From positions 5,562,993 to 5,626,992 of the forward strand of contig OZ026603.1 in the NCBI GenBank assembly GCA_964020085.1: a stretch of DNA of 64,000 nucleotides. The letters run 5' to 3'. The DNA is from Micromussa lordhowensis (lineage: Eukaryota; Cnidaria; Anthozoa; Scleractinia; Lobophylliidae). Position numbers and translations under genes: made by a program. The notes beneath the pieces were generated by a model. It saw only the letters and a program-made list of their open reading frames with translations. It searched no databases and had not been told where the DNA came from. Positions within the stretch are counted from its first letter, which is position 1; each line of letters opens with the position of its first letter. Below are positions 48,314 through 60,090 of this stretch, piece after piece.

Positions 48314-48428
48314 CAAAAATTCACGCCACGTCATCAATGAGCGCGCGCGCGCTTAGTATTAAAATAAACAATGATAGGGAATATGGCCATTACTGCAGCT
48401 TCGCCTGGATATAACGATCTTGGACGTT

Positions 48429-48520
48429 CGGTGACCCCTACTTTTCTTTCCACAAACAGATTTTATTCACAATTATCTCCACATTGTCCAAAATTGAACA
48501 AAAAGTCAATGTGGGAAGTT
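48429..48520 (+). repeat. Internal diverged repeat, copy 1
   Basis: Begins CGGTGACCCCTACTTTT and contains TCAATGTGGGAA beginning 77 bases after its start. The second copy at 48,811 has the same two anchors at the same 77-base spacing, with the A/T-rich sequence between them diverged. The 9-mer GGACGTTCG at 48,422-48,430, just upstream and overlapping, is identical to the first nine bases of the right terminal repeat read inward. Confidence 0.65.
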
Positions 48521-48810
48521 AAAAAAAATTCAAGATTTCTGTCCACGGGATAACGAATCCTGCCATCGTGCAGCTGCAAGGCGCGTGAAACTACGGTCGC
48601 TAAGCACGAACTTGTTCTTTAAGGAGCCTCACCAGTTGACTAATTTCACTTAGTAGGTCTACTTGAACAATATTTGGCAGAGAACATTTCACTTCAAAGG
48701 TTCAATTGTATTATTTTTGGGCTTACTGACATTGTGACCTTGTTCGCTAACGAAGCCCGATTTTTCAGATTTAGGGTGATCTTTCAGGCTTTTTCTCTCC
48801 TTAACGAAGT

Positions 48811-48902
48811 CGGTGACCTCCCATTTTTTTTACATTTCTGACATAAGTAACTCATTAACTTTAAGTGGTAAAAATCTCAGAAAAAAATCAATGTTGGAAA
48901 AT
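48811..48902 (+). repeat. Internal diverged repeat, copy 2
   Basis: Begins CGGTGACCTCCCATTTTTT and contains TCAATGTTGGAA 77 bases after its start, mirroring copy 1 at a 382-bp offset. It runs almost to the right terminal repeat. Confidence 0.65.
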
Positions 48903-48903
48903 T

Positions 48904-48918
48904 TTCGCGCGAACGTCC
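48904..48918 (-). repeat. Right terminal inverted repeat
   Basis: Read on the minus strand it begins GGACGTTCGCGCGAA and matches the left end at 13 of 15 positions, ending exactly at the TTAA. Confidence 0.88.
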
Positions 48919-48922
48919 TTAA
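48919..48922. repeat. Right target-site duplication TTAA
   Basis: TTAA immediately after the element, restoring the monomer at GAGG. With the left copy it makes a perfect 4-bp duplication. Confidence 0.92.
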
Positions 48923-49779
48923 GAGGTGCGGTTTGCAGCAAAATGTTTTGCTAGGTTGGCACTTCAAGGAAATCCTAGTTAGAACATGATGGCATTGGCG
49001 CCAGGGTGTTTTTTCTGGCCTTCTTTTTGCAGTAGTTTCCCCTGGTCCCAACTTTGCAGAATTTCAGAAAACGCGCGCTGGGGGTCCCCTTGGCAAATTT
49101 GACATAGCTCGGCTTCACGGGCACTTTAAGAGGCGCGGTTTGCAGCAAAATGTTCTGCTGGGTTGGCACTTTAAGGAAATTTTAGTTAGAACATAATGGC
49201 ATTGGCGCCAGGGTGTTTTTTCTGGCCTTCTTTTTGCAGTAGTTTCCCCTGGTCCCAACTTTGCAGAATTTCAGAAAACGCGCGCTGGGGGTCCCCTTGG
49301 CAAATTTGACATAGCTCGGCTTCACGGGCACTTTAAGAGGCGCGGTTTGCAGCAAAAAGTTTTGCTAGGTTGGCACTTTAAGGAAATCTAAGTTAGAACA
49401 TGATGGCATTGGCGCCAGGGTGTTTTTTCTGGCCTTATCTTTGCAGTAGTTTCCCCTGGTCCCAACTTTGCAGAATTTCAGAAAACGCGCGCTGGGGGTC
49501 CCCTTGGCAAATTTGACATAGCTCGGCTTCACGGGCACTTTAAGAGGCGCGGTTTGCAGCAAAATGTTCTGCTAGGTTGGCACTTCAAAGAAATTCAGGT
49601 TAAAACATGATGGCATTGGCGCCAGGGTGTTTTTTCTGGCCTTCTTTTTGCAGTAGTTTCCCCTGGTCCCAACTTTGCAGAATTTCAGAAAACGCGCGCT
49701 GGGGGTCCCCTTGGCAAATTTGACATAGCTCGGCTTCACGGGCACTTTAAGAGGCGCGGTTTGCAGCAAAATGTTCTGC

Positions 49780-51031
49780 TAAGTTGGCACTTGAAGGAAA
49801 TTGAAGTTACAACATGATGGCATTGGCGCCAGGGTGTTTTTTTCTGGCCTTCTTTTTGCAGTAGTTTCCCCTGGTCCCAACTTTGCAGAATTTCAGAAAA
49901 CGCGCGCTGGGGGTCCCCTTGGCAAATTTGACATAGCTCGGCTTCACGGGCACTTTAAGAGGCGCGGTTTGCAGCAAAATGTTCTGCTAGGTTGGCACTT
50001 TAAGGAAATTCTAGTTAGAACATGATGGCATTGGCGCCAGAGTGTTTTTTTCTGGCCTTCTTTTTGCAGTAGTTTCCCCTGGTCCCAACTTTGCAGAATT
50101 TCAGAAAACGCGCGCTGGGGGTCCCCTTGGCAAATTTGACATAGCTCGGCTTCACGGGCACTTTAAGAGGCGCGGTTTGCAGCAAAATGTTCTGCTAGGT
50201 TGGCACTTGAAGGAAATGCTAGTTAGAACATGATGGCATTGGCGCCAGGGTGTTTTTTTTTTTGGCCTTCTTTTTGCAGTAGTTTCCCCTGGTCCCAACT
50301 TTGCAGAATTTCAGAAAACGCGCGCTGGGGGTCCCCTTGGCAAATTTGACATAGCTCGGCTTCACGGGCACTTTAAGAGGCGCGGTTTGCAGCAAAATGT
50401 TCTGCTAAGTTGGCACTTGAAGGAAATTGAAGTTACAACATGATGGCATTGGCGCCAGGGTGTTTTTTTCTGGCCTTCTTTTTGCAGTAGTTTCCCCTGG
50501 TCCCAACTTTGCAGAATTTCAGAAAACGCGCGCTGGGGGTCCCCTTGGCAAATTTGACATAGCTCGGCTTCACGGGCACTTTAAGAGGCGCGGTTTGCAG
50601 CAAAATGTTCTGCTAGGTTGGCACTTTAAGGAAATTCTAGTTAGAACATGATGGCATTGGCGCCAGAGTGTTTTTTTCTGGCCTTCTTTTTGCAGTAGTT
50701 TCCCCTGGTCCCAACTTTGCAGAATTTCAGAAAACGCGCGCTGGGGGTCCCCTTGGCAAATTTGACATAGCTCGGCTTCACGGGCACTTTAAGAGGCGCG
50801 GTTTGCAGCAAAATGTTCTGCTAGGTTGGCACTTGAAGGAAATGCTAGTTAGAACATGATGGCATTGGCGCCAGGGTGTTTTTTTTTTGGCCTTCTTTTT
50901 GCAGTAGTTTCCCCTGGTCCCAACTTTGCAGAATTTCAGAAAACGCGCGCTGGGGGTCCCCTTGGCAAATTTGACATAGCTCGGCTTCACGGGCACTTTA
51001 AGAAGCGCGGTTTGCAGCAAAATGTTCTGCT
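49780..51031 (+). repeat. Tandem 3-mer duplication with expanded T-runs (626 bp x 2)
   Basis: Units at about 49,780-50,405 and 50,406-51,031 share CTAAGTTGGCACTTGAAGG and the GAAATTGAAGTTACAAC hinge (49,780 and 50,406), GCGCCAGAGTG with a 7-T run (about 50,035 and 50,661), and a T-run of 11 (50,253-50,263) or 10 (about 50,879-50,888) in the third monomer. The 5 bases above 621 are explained by T-run length alone. The CTAAGTTGG hinge monomer appears again near 51,869. Confidence 0.87.
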
Positions 51032-52689
51032 AGGTTGGCACTTGAAGGAAATTCTAGTTAGAACATGATAACATTGGCGCCAAGGTGTTTTTTCTGGCCT
51101 TCTTTTTGCAGTAGTTTCCCCTGGTCCCAACTTTGCAGAATTTTAGAAAACGCGCGCTGGGGGTCCCCTTGGCAAATTTGACATAGCTCGGCTTCACGGG
51201 CACTTTAAGAGGCGCGGTTTGCAGCAAAATGTTTTGCTAGTTTGGCACTTGAAGGAAATCCTAGTTAAAACATGATGGCATTGGCGCCAGGGTGTTTTTT
51301 CTGGCCTTCTTTTTGTAGTAGTTTCCCCTGGTCCCAACTTTGCAGAATTTCAGAAAACGCGCGCTGGGGGTCCCCTTGGCAAATTTGACATAGCTCGGCT
51401 TCACGGGCACTTTAAGAGGCGCGGTTTGCAGCAAAATGTTCTGCTTGGTTGGCACTTCAAGGAAATCCTAGTTAGAACATGATGGCATTGGCGCCAGGGT
51501 GTTTTTTCTGGCCTTCTTTTTGCAGTAGTTTCCCCTGGTCCCAACTTTGCAGAATTTCAGAAAACGCGCGCTGGGGGTCCCCTTGGCAAATTTGACATAG
51601 CTCGGCTTCACGGGCACTTTAAGAGGCGCGGTTTGCAGCAAAATGTTTTGCTAGGTTGGCACTTTAAGGAAATTGTAGGTAAAACGTGATGGCATTGGCG
51701 CCAGGGTGTTTTTTCTGGCCTTCTTTTTGCAGTAGTTTCCCCTGGTCCCAACTTTGCAGAATTTTAGAAAACGCGCGCTGGGGGTCCCCTTGGCAAATTT
51801 GACATAGCTCGGCTTCACGGGCACTTTAAGAGGCGCGGTTTGCAGCAAAATGTTCTGCTAAGTTGGCACTTGAAGGAAATTGAAGTTACAACATGATGGC
51901 ATTGGCGCCAGGGTGTTTTTTCTGGCCTTCTTTTTGCAGTAGTTTCCCCTGGTCCCAACTTTGCAGAATTTCAGAAAACGCGCGCTGGGGGTCCCCTTGG
52001 CAAATTTGACATAGCTCGGCTTCACGGGCACTTTAAGAGGCGCGGTTTGCAGCAAAATGTTCTGCTAGGTTGGCACTTCAAGGAAATCCTAGTTAGAACA
52101 TGATGGCATTGGCGCCAGGGTGTTTTTTGTGGCCTTCTTTTTGCAGTAGTTTCCCCTGGTCCCAACTTTGCAGAATTTCAGAAAACGCGCGCTGGGGGTC
52201 CCCTTGGCAAATTTAACATAGCTCGGCTTCACGGGCACTTTAAGAGGCGCGGTTTGCAGCAAAATGTTTTGCTAGGTTGGCACTTCAAAGAAATCTTAGT
52301 TAGAACATGATGGCATTGGCGCCAGGGTGTTTTTTCTGGCCTTCTTTTTGCAGTAGTTTCCCCTGGTCCCAACTTTGCAGAATTTCAGAAAACGCGCGCT
52401 GGGGGTCCCCTTGGCAAATTTGACATAGCTCGGCTTCACGGGCACTTTAAGAGGCGCGGTTTGCAGCAAAATGTTCTGCTAGGTTGGCACTTTAAGGAAA
52501 TCCTAGTTAGAACATGATGGCATTGGCGCCAGGGTGTTTTTTCTGGCCTTCTTTTTGCAGTAGTTTCCCCTGGTCCCAACTTTGCAGAATTTCAGAAAAC
52601 GCGCGCTGGGGGTCCCCTTGGCAAATTTGACATAGCTCGGCTTCACGGGCACTTTAAGAGGCGCGGTTTGCAGCAAAATGTTTTGCTAG

Positions 52690-54560
52690 GTTGGCACTTC
52701 AAGGAAATCTTAGTTAGAACATGATGGCATTGGCGCCAGGGTGTTTTTTCTGGCCTTCTTTTTGCAGTAGTTTCCCCTGGTCCCAACTTTGCAGAATTTC
52801 AGAAAACGCGCGCTGGGGGTCTCCTTGGCAAATTTGACATAGCTCGGCTTCACGGGCACTTTAAGAGGCGCGGTTTGCAGCAAAATGTTCTGCTAGGTTG
52901 GCACTTTAAGGAAATTTTAGTTAGAACATGATGGCATTGGCGCCAGGGTGTTTTTTCTGGCCTTCTTTTTGCAGTAGTTTCCCCTGGTCCCAACTTTGCA
53001 GAATTTCAGAAAACGCGCGCTGGGGGTCCCCTTGGCAAATTAGACATAGCTCGGCTTCACGGGCATTTTAAGAGGCGCGGTTTGCAGCAAAATGTTTTGC
53101 TAGATTGGCACTTTAAGAAAATCTCAGTTAGAACATGATGGCATTGGCGCCAGGGTGTTTTTTCTGGCCTTCTTTTTGCAGTAGTTTCCCCTGGTCCCAA
53201 CTTTGCAGAATTTCAGAAAACGCGCGCTGGGGGTCCCCTTGGCAAATTTAACATAGCTCGGCTTCACGGGCACTTTAAGAGGCGCGGTTTGCAGCAAAAT
53301 GTTCTGCTAGGTTGGCACTTCAAGGAAATCATAGTTAAAACATGATGGCATTGGCGCCAGGGTGTTTTTTCTGGCCTTCTTTTTGCAGTAGTTTCCCCTG
53401 GTCCCAACTTTGCAGAATTTCAGAAAACGCGCGCTGGGGGTCCCCTTGGCAAATTTGACATAGCTCGGCTTCACGGGCACTTTAAGAGGCGCGGTTTGCA
53501 GCAAAATGTTCTGCTAGGATGGCACTTGAAGGAAATCGTAGTTAGAACATGATGGCATTGGCGCCAGGGTGTTTTTTCTGGCCTTCTTTTTGCAGTAGTT
53601 TCCCCTGGTCCCAACTTTGCAGAATTTCAGAAAACGCGCGCTGGGGGTCCCCTTGGCAAATTTGACATAGCTCGGCTTAACGGGCACTTTAAGAGGCGCG
53701 GTTTGCAGCAAAATGTTCTGCTAGGTTGGCACTTCAAGGAAATCCTAGTTAGAACATGATGGCATTGGCGCCAGGGTGTTTTTTCTGGCCTTCTTTTTGC
53801 AGTAGTTTCCCCTGGTCCCAACTTTGCAGAATTTCAGAAAACGCGCGCTGGGGGTCTCCTTGGCAAATTTGACATAGCTCGGCTTCACGGGCACTTTAAG
53901 AGGCGCGGTTTGCAGCAAAATGTTCTGCTAGGTTGGCACTTCAAGGAAATTTTAGTTAGAACATGATGGCATTGGCGCCAGGGTGTTTTTTCTGGCCTTC
54001 TTTTTGCAGTAGTTTCCCCTGGTCCCAACTTTGCAGAATTTCAGAAAACGCGCGCTGGGGGTCCCCTTGGCAAATTAGACATAGCTCGGCTTCACGGGCA
54101 CTTTAAGAGGCGCGGTTTGCAGCAAAATGTTTTGCTAGATTGGCAGTTTAAGAAAATCTCAGTTAGAACATGATGGCATTGGCGCCAGGGTGTTTTTTCT
54201 GGCCTTCTTTTTGCAGTAGTTTCCCCTGGTCCCAACTTTGCAGAATTTCAGAAAACGCGCGCTGGGGGTCCCCTTGGCAAATTTAACATAGCTCGGCTTC
54301 ACGGGCACTTTAAGAGGCGCGGTTTGCAGCAAAATGTTCTGCTAGGTTGGCACTTCAAGGAAATCATAGTTAAAACATGATGGCATTGGCGCCAGGGTGT
54401 TTTTTCTGGCCTTCTTTTTGCAGTAGTTTCCCCTGGTCCCAACTTTGCAGAATTTCAGAAAACGCGCGCTGGGGGTCCCCTTGGCAAATTTGACATAGCT
54501 CGGCTTCACGAACACTTTAAGAGGCGCGGTTTGCAGCAAAATGTTCTGCTAAATTGGCAC
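52690..54560 (+). repeat. 5-mer duplication (1,035 bp offset)
   Basis: Shared private variants at an exact 1,035-bp offset: GGGGGTCTCCTTGG (about 52,815 and 53,850), CAAATTAGACATAGC (about 53,036 and 54,071), GCTAGATTGGCA followed by AAGAAAATCTCAG (about 53,099 and 54,134), AAATTTAACATAGC (about 53,245 and 54,280) and GAAATCATAGTTAAAAC (about 53,325 and 54,360). Confidence 0.85.
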
Positions 54561-56379
54561 TTTAAGGAAATCCTAGTTAAAACATGATGGCATTGGCGCC
54601 AGGGTGTTTTTTCTGGCCTTCTTTTTGCAGTAGTTTCCCCTGGTCCCAACTTTGCAGAATTTCAGAAAACGCGCGCTGGGGGTCCTTTTGGCAAATTTGA
54701 CATAGCTCGGCTTCACGGGCACTTTAAGAGGCGCGGTTTGCAGCAAAATGTTTTGCTAGGTTGGCACTTTAAGGAAATCGTAGTTAGAACATGATGGCAT
54801 TTGCGCCAGGGTGTTTTTTCTGGCCTTCTTTTTGCAGTAGTTTCCCCTGGTCCCAACTTTGCAGAATTTCAGAAAACGCGCGCTGGGGGTCCCCTTGGCA
54901 AATTTGACATAGCTCGGCTTCTCGGGCACTTTAAGAGGCGCAGTTTGCAGCAAAATGTTCTGCGAGGTTGGCACTTCAAGGAAATGCTTGTTAGAACATG
55001 ATGGCATTGGCGCCAGGGTGTTTTTTCTGGCCTTCTTTTTGCAGTAGTTTCCCCTGGTCCCAACTTTGCAGAATTTCAGAAAACGCGCGCTGGGGGTCCC
55101 CTTGGCAAATTTGACATAGCTCGGCTTCACGGGCACTTTAAGAGGCGCGGTTTGCAGCAAAATGTTCTGCTAGGTTGGCACTTCAAGGAAATCCTAGTTA
55201 GAACATGATGGCATTGGCGCCAGGGTGTTTTTTCTGGCCTTCTTTTTGCAGTAGTTTCCCCTGGTCCCAACTTTGCAGAATTTCAGAAAACGCGCGCTGG
55301 GGGTCCCCTTGGCAAATTTGACATAGCTCGGCTTCACGGGCACTTTAAGAGGCGCGGTTTGCAGCAAAATGTTTTGCTAGGTTGGCACTTGAAGGAAATC
55401 GTAGTTAGAACATGATGGCATTGGCGCCAGGGTGTTTTTTCTGGCCTTCTTTTTGCAGTAGTTTCCCCTGGTCCCAACTTTGCAGAATTTCAGAAAACGC
55501 GCGCTGGGGGTCCCCTTGGCAAATTTGACATAGCTCGGCTTCACGGGCACTTTAAGAGGCGCGGTTTGCAGCAAAATGTTTTGCTAGGTTGGCACTTGAA
55601 GGAAATCGTAGTTAGAACATGATGGCATTGGCGCCAGGGTGTTTTTTCTGGCCTTCTTTTTGCAGTAGTTTCCCCTGGTCCCAACTTTGCAGAATTTCAG
55701 AAAACGCGCGCTGGGGGTCCCCATGGCAAATTTGACATAGCTCGGCTTCTCGGGCACTTTAAGAGGCGCGGTTTGCAGCAAAATGTTCTGCTAGGTTTGC
55801 ACTTGAAGGAAATCTTAGTTAGAACATGATGGCATTGGCGCCAGGGTGTTTTTTCTGGCCTTCTTTTTGCAGTAGTTTCCCCTGGTCCCAACTTTGCAGA
55901 ATTTTTCAGAAAACGCACGCTGGGGGCCCCTTGGCAAATTTGACATAGCTCGGCTTCACGGGCACTTTAAGAGGCGCGGTTTGCAGCAAAATGTTCTGCT
56001 AGGTTGGCACTTCAAGGAAATCCTAGTTAGAACATGATGGCATTGGCGCCAGGGTGTTTTTTCTGGCCTTCTTTTTGCAGTAGTTTCCCCTGGTCCCAAC
56101 TTTGCAGAATTTCAGAAAACGCGCGCTGGGGGTCCCCTTGGCAAATTTGACATAGCTCGGCTTCACGGGCACTTTAAGAGGCGCAGTTTGCAGCAAAATG
56201 TTCTGCTAGGTTGGCACTTCAAGGAAATCGTAGTTAGAATATGATGGCATTGGCGCCAGGGTGTTTTTTCTGGCCTTCTTTTTGCAGTAGTTTCCCCTGG
56301 TCCCAACTTTGCAGAATTTCAGAAAACGCGCGCTGGGGGTCCCCTTGGCAAATTTGACATAGCTCGGCTTCACGGGCAC

Positions 56380-58035
56380 TTTAAGAGGCGCGCTTTGCAG
56401 CAAAATGTTTTGCTAGGTTGGCACTTCAAGGAAATCCTAGTTAGAACATGATGGCATTGGCGCCAGGGTGTTTTTTCTGGCCTTCTTTTTGCAGTAGTTT
56501 CCCCTGGTCCCAACTTTGCAGAATTTCAGAAAACGCGCGCTGGGGGTCCCCTTGGCAAATTTGACATAGCTCGGTTTCACGGGCACTTTAAGAGGCGCGG
56601 TTTGCAGCAAAATGTTCTGCTAGGTTGGCACTTTAAGGAAATCCTAGTTAGAAGATGATGGCATTGGCGCCAGGGTGTTTTTTCTGGCCTTCTTTTTGCA
56701 GTAGTTTCCCCTGGTCCCAACTTTGCAGAATTTCAGAAAACGCGCGCTGGGGGTCCCCTTGGCAAATTTGACATAGCTCGGCTTCACGGGCACTTTAAGA
56801 GGCGCGGTTTGCAGTAAAATGTTCTGCTAGGTTGGCACTTTAAGGAAATCCTAGTTAGAACATGATGGCATTGGCGCCAGGGTGTTTTTTCTGGCCTTCT
56901 TTTTGCAGTAGTTTCCCCTGGTCCCAACTTTGCAGAATTTCAGAAAACGCGCGCTGGGGGTCCCCTTGGCAAATTTGACATAGCTCGGCTTCTCGGGCAC
57001 TTTAAGAGGCGCGGTTTGCAGCAAAATGTTTTGCTAGGTTGACACTTCAAGGAAATCTTAGTTAGAACATGATGGCATTGGCGCCAGGGTGTTTTTTCTG
57101 GCCTTCTTTTTGCAGTAGTTTCCCCTGGTCCCAACTTTGCAGAATTTCAGAAAACGCGCGCTGGGGGTCCCCTTGGCAAATTTGACATAGCTCGGCTTCA
57201 CGGGCACTTTAAGAGGCGCGCTTTGCAGCAAAATGTTTTGCTAGGTTGGCACTTCAAGGAAATCCTAGTTAGAACATGATGGCATTGGCGCCAGGGTGTT
57301 TTTTCTGGCCTTCTTTTTGCAGTAGTTTCCCCTGGTCCCAACTTTGCAGAATTTCAGAAAACGCGCGCTGGGGGTCCCCTTGGCAAATTTGACATAGCTC
57401 GGTTTCACGGGCACTTTAAGAGGCGCGGTTTGCAGCAAAATGTTCTGCTAGGTTGGCACTTTAAGGAAATCCTAGTTAGAAGATGATGGCATTGGCGCCA
57501 GGGTGTTTTTTCTGGCCTTCTTTTTGCAGTAGTTTCCCCTGGTCCCAACTTTGCAGAATTTCAGAAAACGCGCGCTGGGGGTCCCCTTGGCAAATTTGAC
57601 ATAGCTCGGCTTCACGGGCACTTTAAGAGGCGCGGTTTGCAGTAAAATGTTCTGCTAGGTTGGCACTTTAAGGAAATTCTAGTTAGAACATGATGGCATT
57701 GGCGCCAGGGTGTTTTTTCTGGCCTTCTTTTTGCAGTAGTTTCCCCTGGTCCCAACTTTGCAGAATTTCAGAAAACGCGCGCTGGGGGTCCCCTTGGCAA
57801 ATTTGACATAGCTCGGCTTCTCGGGCACTTTAAGAGGCGCGGTTTGCAGCAAAATGTTTTGCTAGGTTGACACTTCAAGGAAATCTTAGTTAGAACATGA
57901 TGGCATTGGCGCCAGGGTGTTTTTTCTGGCCTTCTTTTTGCAGTAGTTTCCCCTGGTCCCAACTTTGCAGAATTTCAGAAAACGCGCGCTGGGGGTCCCC
58001 TTGGCAAATTTGACATAGCTCGGCTTCACGGGCAC
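56380..58035 (+). repeat. Tandem 4-mer duplication (828 bp x 2)
   Basis: Two adjacent units share GGCGCGCTTTGCAGC (about 56,386 and 57,214), CTCGGTTTCACGGG (about 56,570 and 57,398), GTTAGAAGATGATGG (about 56,648 and 57,476), TTTGCAGTAAAATG (about 56,808 and 57,636) and GGCTTCTCGGGCAC (about 56,987 and 57,815), all exactly 828 bp apart. The units are almost identical, so the duplication is recent. Confidence 0.88.
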
Positions 58036-60090
58036 TTTAAGAGGCGCGGTTTGCAGCAAAATGTTCTGCTAGGTTGGCACTTCAAGGAAATCCTAGTTAG
58101 AAATGATGGCATTGGCGCCAGGGTGTTTTTTCTGGCCTTCTTTTTGCAGTAGTTTCCCCTGGTCCCAACTTTGCAGAATTTCAGAAAACGCGCGCTGGGG
58201 GTCCCCTTGGCAAATTTGACATAGCTCGGCTTCACGGGCACTTTAAGAGGCGCGGTTTGCAGCAAAATGTGCTGCTAGGTTGGCACTTCAAGGAAATCCT
58301 AGTTACAACATGATGGCATTGGCGCCAGGGTGTTTTTTCTGGCCTTCTTTTTGCAGTAGTTTCCCCTGGTCCCAACTTTGCAGAATTTCAGAAAACGCGC
58401 GCTGGGGGTCCCCTTGGCAAATTTGACATAGCTCGGCTTCACGGGCACTTTAAGAGGCGCGGTTTGCAGCAAAATGTTCTGCTAGGTTGGCACTTGAAGG
58501 AAATCCTAGTTAGAACATGATGGCATTGGCGCCAGGGTGTTTTTTCTGGCCTTCTTTTTGCAGTAGTTTCCCCTGGTCCCAACTTTGCAGAATTTCAGAA
58601 AACGCGCGCTGGGGGTCCCCTTGGCAAATTTGACATAGCTCGGCTTCACGGGCACTTTAAGAGGCGCGGTTTGCAGCAAAATGTTTTGCTAGGTTGGCAC
58701 TTCAAGGAAATTGTAGTTAGAACATGATGGCATTGGCGCCAGGGTGTTTTTTCTGGCCTTCTTTTTGCAGTAGTTTCCCCTGGTCCCAACTTTGCAGAAT
58801 TTCAGAAAACGCGCGCTGGGGGTCCCCTTGGCAAATTTGACATAGCTCGGCTTCTCGGGCACTTTAAGATGCGCGGTTTGCAGCAAAATGTTCTGCTAGG
58901 TTGGCACTTCAAGGAAATCCTAGTTAGAACATGATGGCATCTGCGCCAGGGTGTTTTTTCTGGCCTTCTTTTTGCAGTAGTTTCCCCTGGTCCCAACTTT
59001 GCAGAATTTCAGAAAACGCGCGCTGGGGGTCCCCTTGGCAAATTTGACATAGCTCGGCTTCACGGGCACTTTAAGAGGCGCGGTTTGCAGCAAAATGTTT
59101 TGCTAGGTTGGCACTTCAAGGAAATCCTAGTTAGAACATGATGGCATTGGCGCCAGGGTGTTTTTTCTGGCCTTCTTTTTGCAGTAGTTTCCCCTGGTCC
59201 CAACTTTGCAGAATTTCAGAAAACGCGCGCTGGGGGTCCCCTTGGCAAATTTGACATAGCTCGGCTTCACGGGCACTTTAAGAGGCGCGGTTTGCAGCAA
59301 AATGTTTTGCTATGTTGGCACTTCAAGGAAATCCTAGTTAGAACATGATGGCATTGGCGCCAGGGTGTTTTTTCTGGCCTTCTTTTTGCAGTAGTTTCCC
59401 CTGGTCCCAACTTTGCAGAATTTCAGAAAACGCGCGCTGGGGGTCCCCTTGGCAAATTTGACATAGCTCGGCTTCACGGGCACTTTAAGAGGCGCGGTTT
59501 GCAGCAAAATGTTGTGCGAGGTTGGCACTTGAAGGAAATCCTAGTTAGAACATGATGGCATTGGCGCCAGGGTGTTTTTTCTGGCCTTCTTTTTGCAGTA
59601 GTTTCCCCTGGTCCCAACTTTGCAGAATTTCAGAAAACGCGCGCTGGGGGTCCCCTTGGCAAATTTGACATAACTCGGTTTCACGGGCACTTTAAGAGGC
59701 GCGGTTTGCAGCAAAATGTTCTGCTAGGTTGGCACTTCAAGGAAATCTTAATTAAAACATGATGGCATTGGCGCCAGGGTGTTTTTTCTGGCCTTCTTTT
59801 TGCAGTAGTTTCCCCTGGTCCCAACTTTGCAGAATTTCAGAAAACGCGCGCTGGCGGTCCCCTTGGCAAATTTGACATAGCTCGGCTTCACGGGCACTTT
59901 AAGAGGCGCGGTTTGCAGCAAAATGTTCTGCTAGGTTGGCACTTTACGGAAATTTTAGTTAGAACATGATGGCATTGGTGCCAGGGTGTTTTTTCTGGCC
60001 TTCTTTTTGCAGTAGTTTCCCCTGGTCCCAACTTTGCAGAATTTCAGAAAACGCGCGCTGGGGGTCCCCTTGGCAAATTTGACATAGCTC

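Larger units (their letters stand above)
48273..48918. mobile_element. Non-autonomous TTAA-flanked DNA transposon (MITE-like)
   Basis: A 646-bp insert unrelated to the satellite. It has imperfect terminal inverted repeats and is flanked by a direct duplication of TTAA, so it is a DNA transposon. TTAA duplication is characteristic of piggyBac and also occurs in other superfamilies such as Sola3; the termini (GG[C/A]CGTTCGCGC) are not the usual piggyBac CCC/CCT start, so the superfamily is left open. It holds no transposase-sized frame; the longest ATG-started frame noted is 60 codons (48,371-48,553) with no recognisable motif. It must have been moved by an enzyme supplied in trans. Inside are a short direct repeat near the left end, a (GC)6 tract (48,341-48,352) and a diverged internal repeat. 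The intact TSD and lack of other copies in the window point to an insertion that has not been amplified with the HOR. Confidence 0.9.
48128..48984 (+). repeat. Monomer split by the transposon
   Basis: One monomer is interrupted at its TTAA (monomer positions 142-145). The left portion ends GGGCACTTTAA at 48,272; the right portion restarts TTAAGAGGTGCGGTTTGC at 48,919, with one C-to-T change in GAGGCGCGG. The total of 857 bp equals 207 + 646 + 4. Confidence 0.95.

Noticed and set aside
48341..48352. (GC)6 tract as a Z-DNA or regulatory element
   Set aside because: It is only 12 bp in a MITE-like element with no gene nearby; no role can be supported.
48371..48553. 60-codon ATG frame inside the transposon
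   Set aside because: It crosses the start of the internal repeat, has no recognisable transposase or DNA-binding motif, and is short enough to occur by chance.
48273..48918. Element as an LTR or LINE fragment
   Set aside because: It has inverted, not direct, terminal repeats, no poly-A tail or reverse transcriptase, and a fixed 4-bp TTAA duplication.
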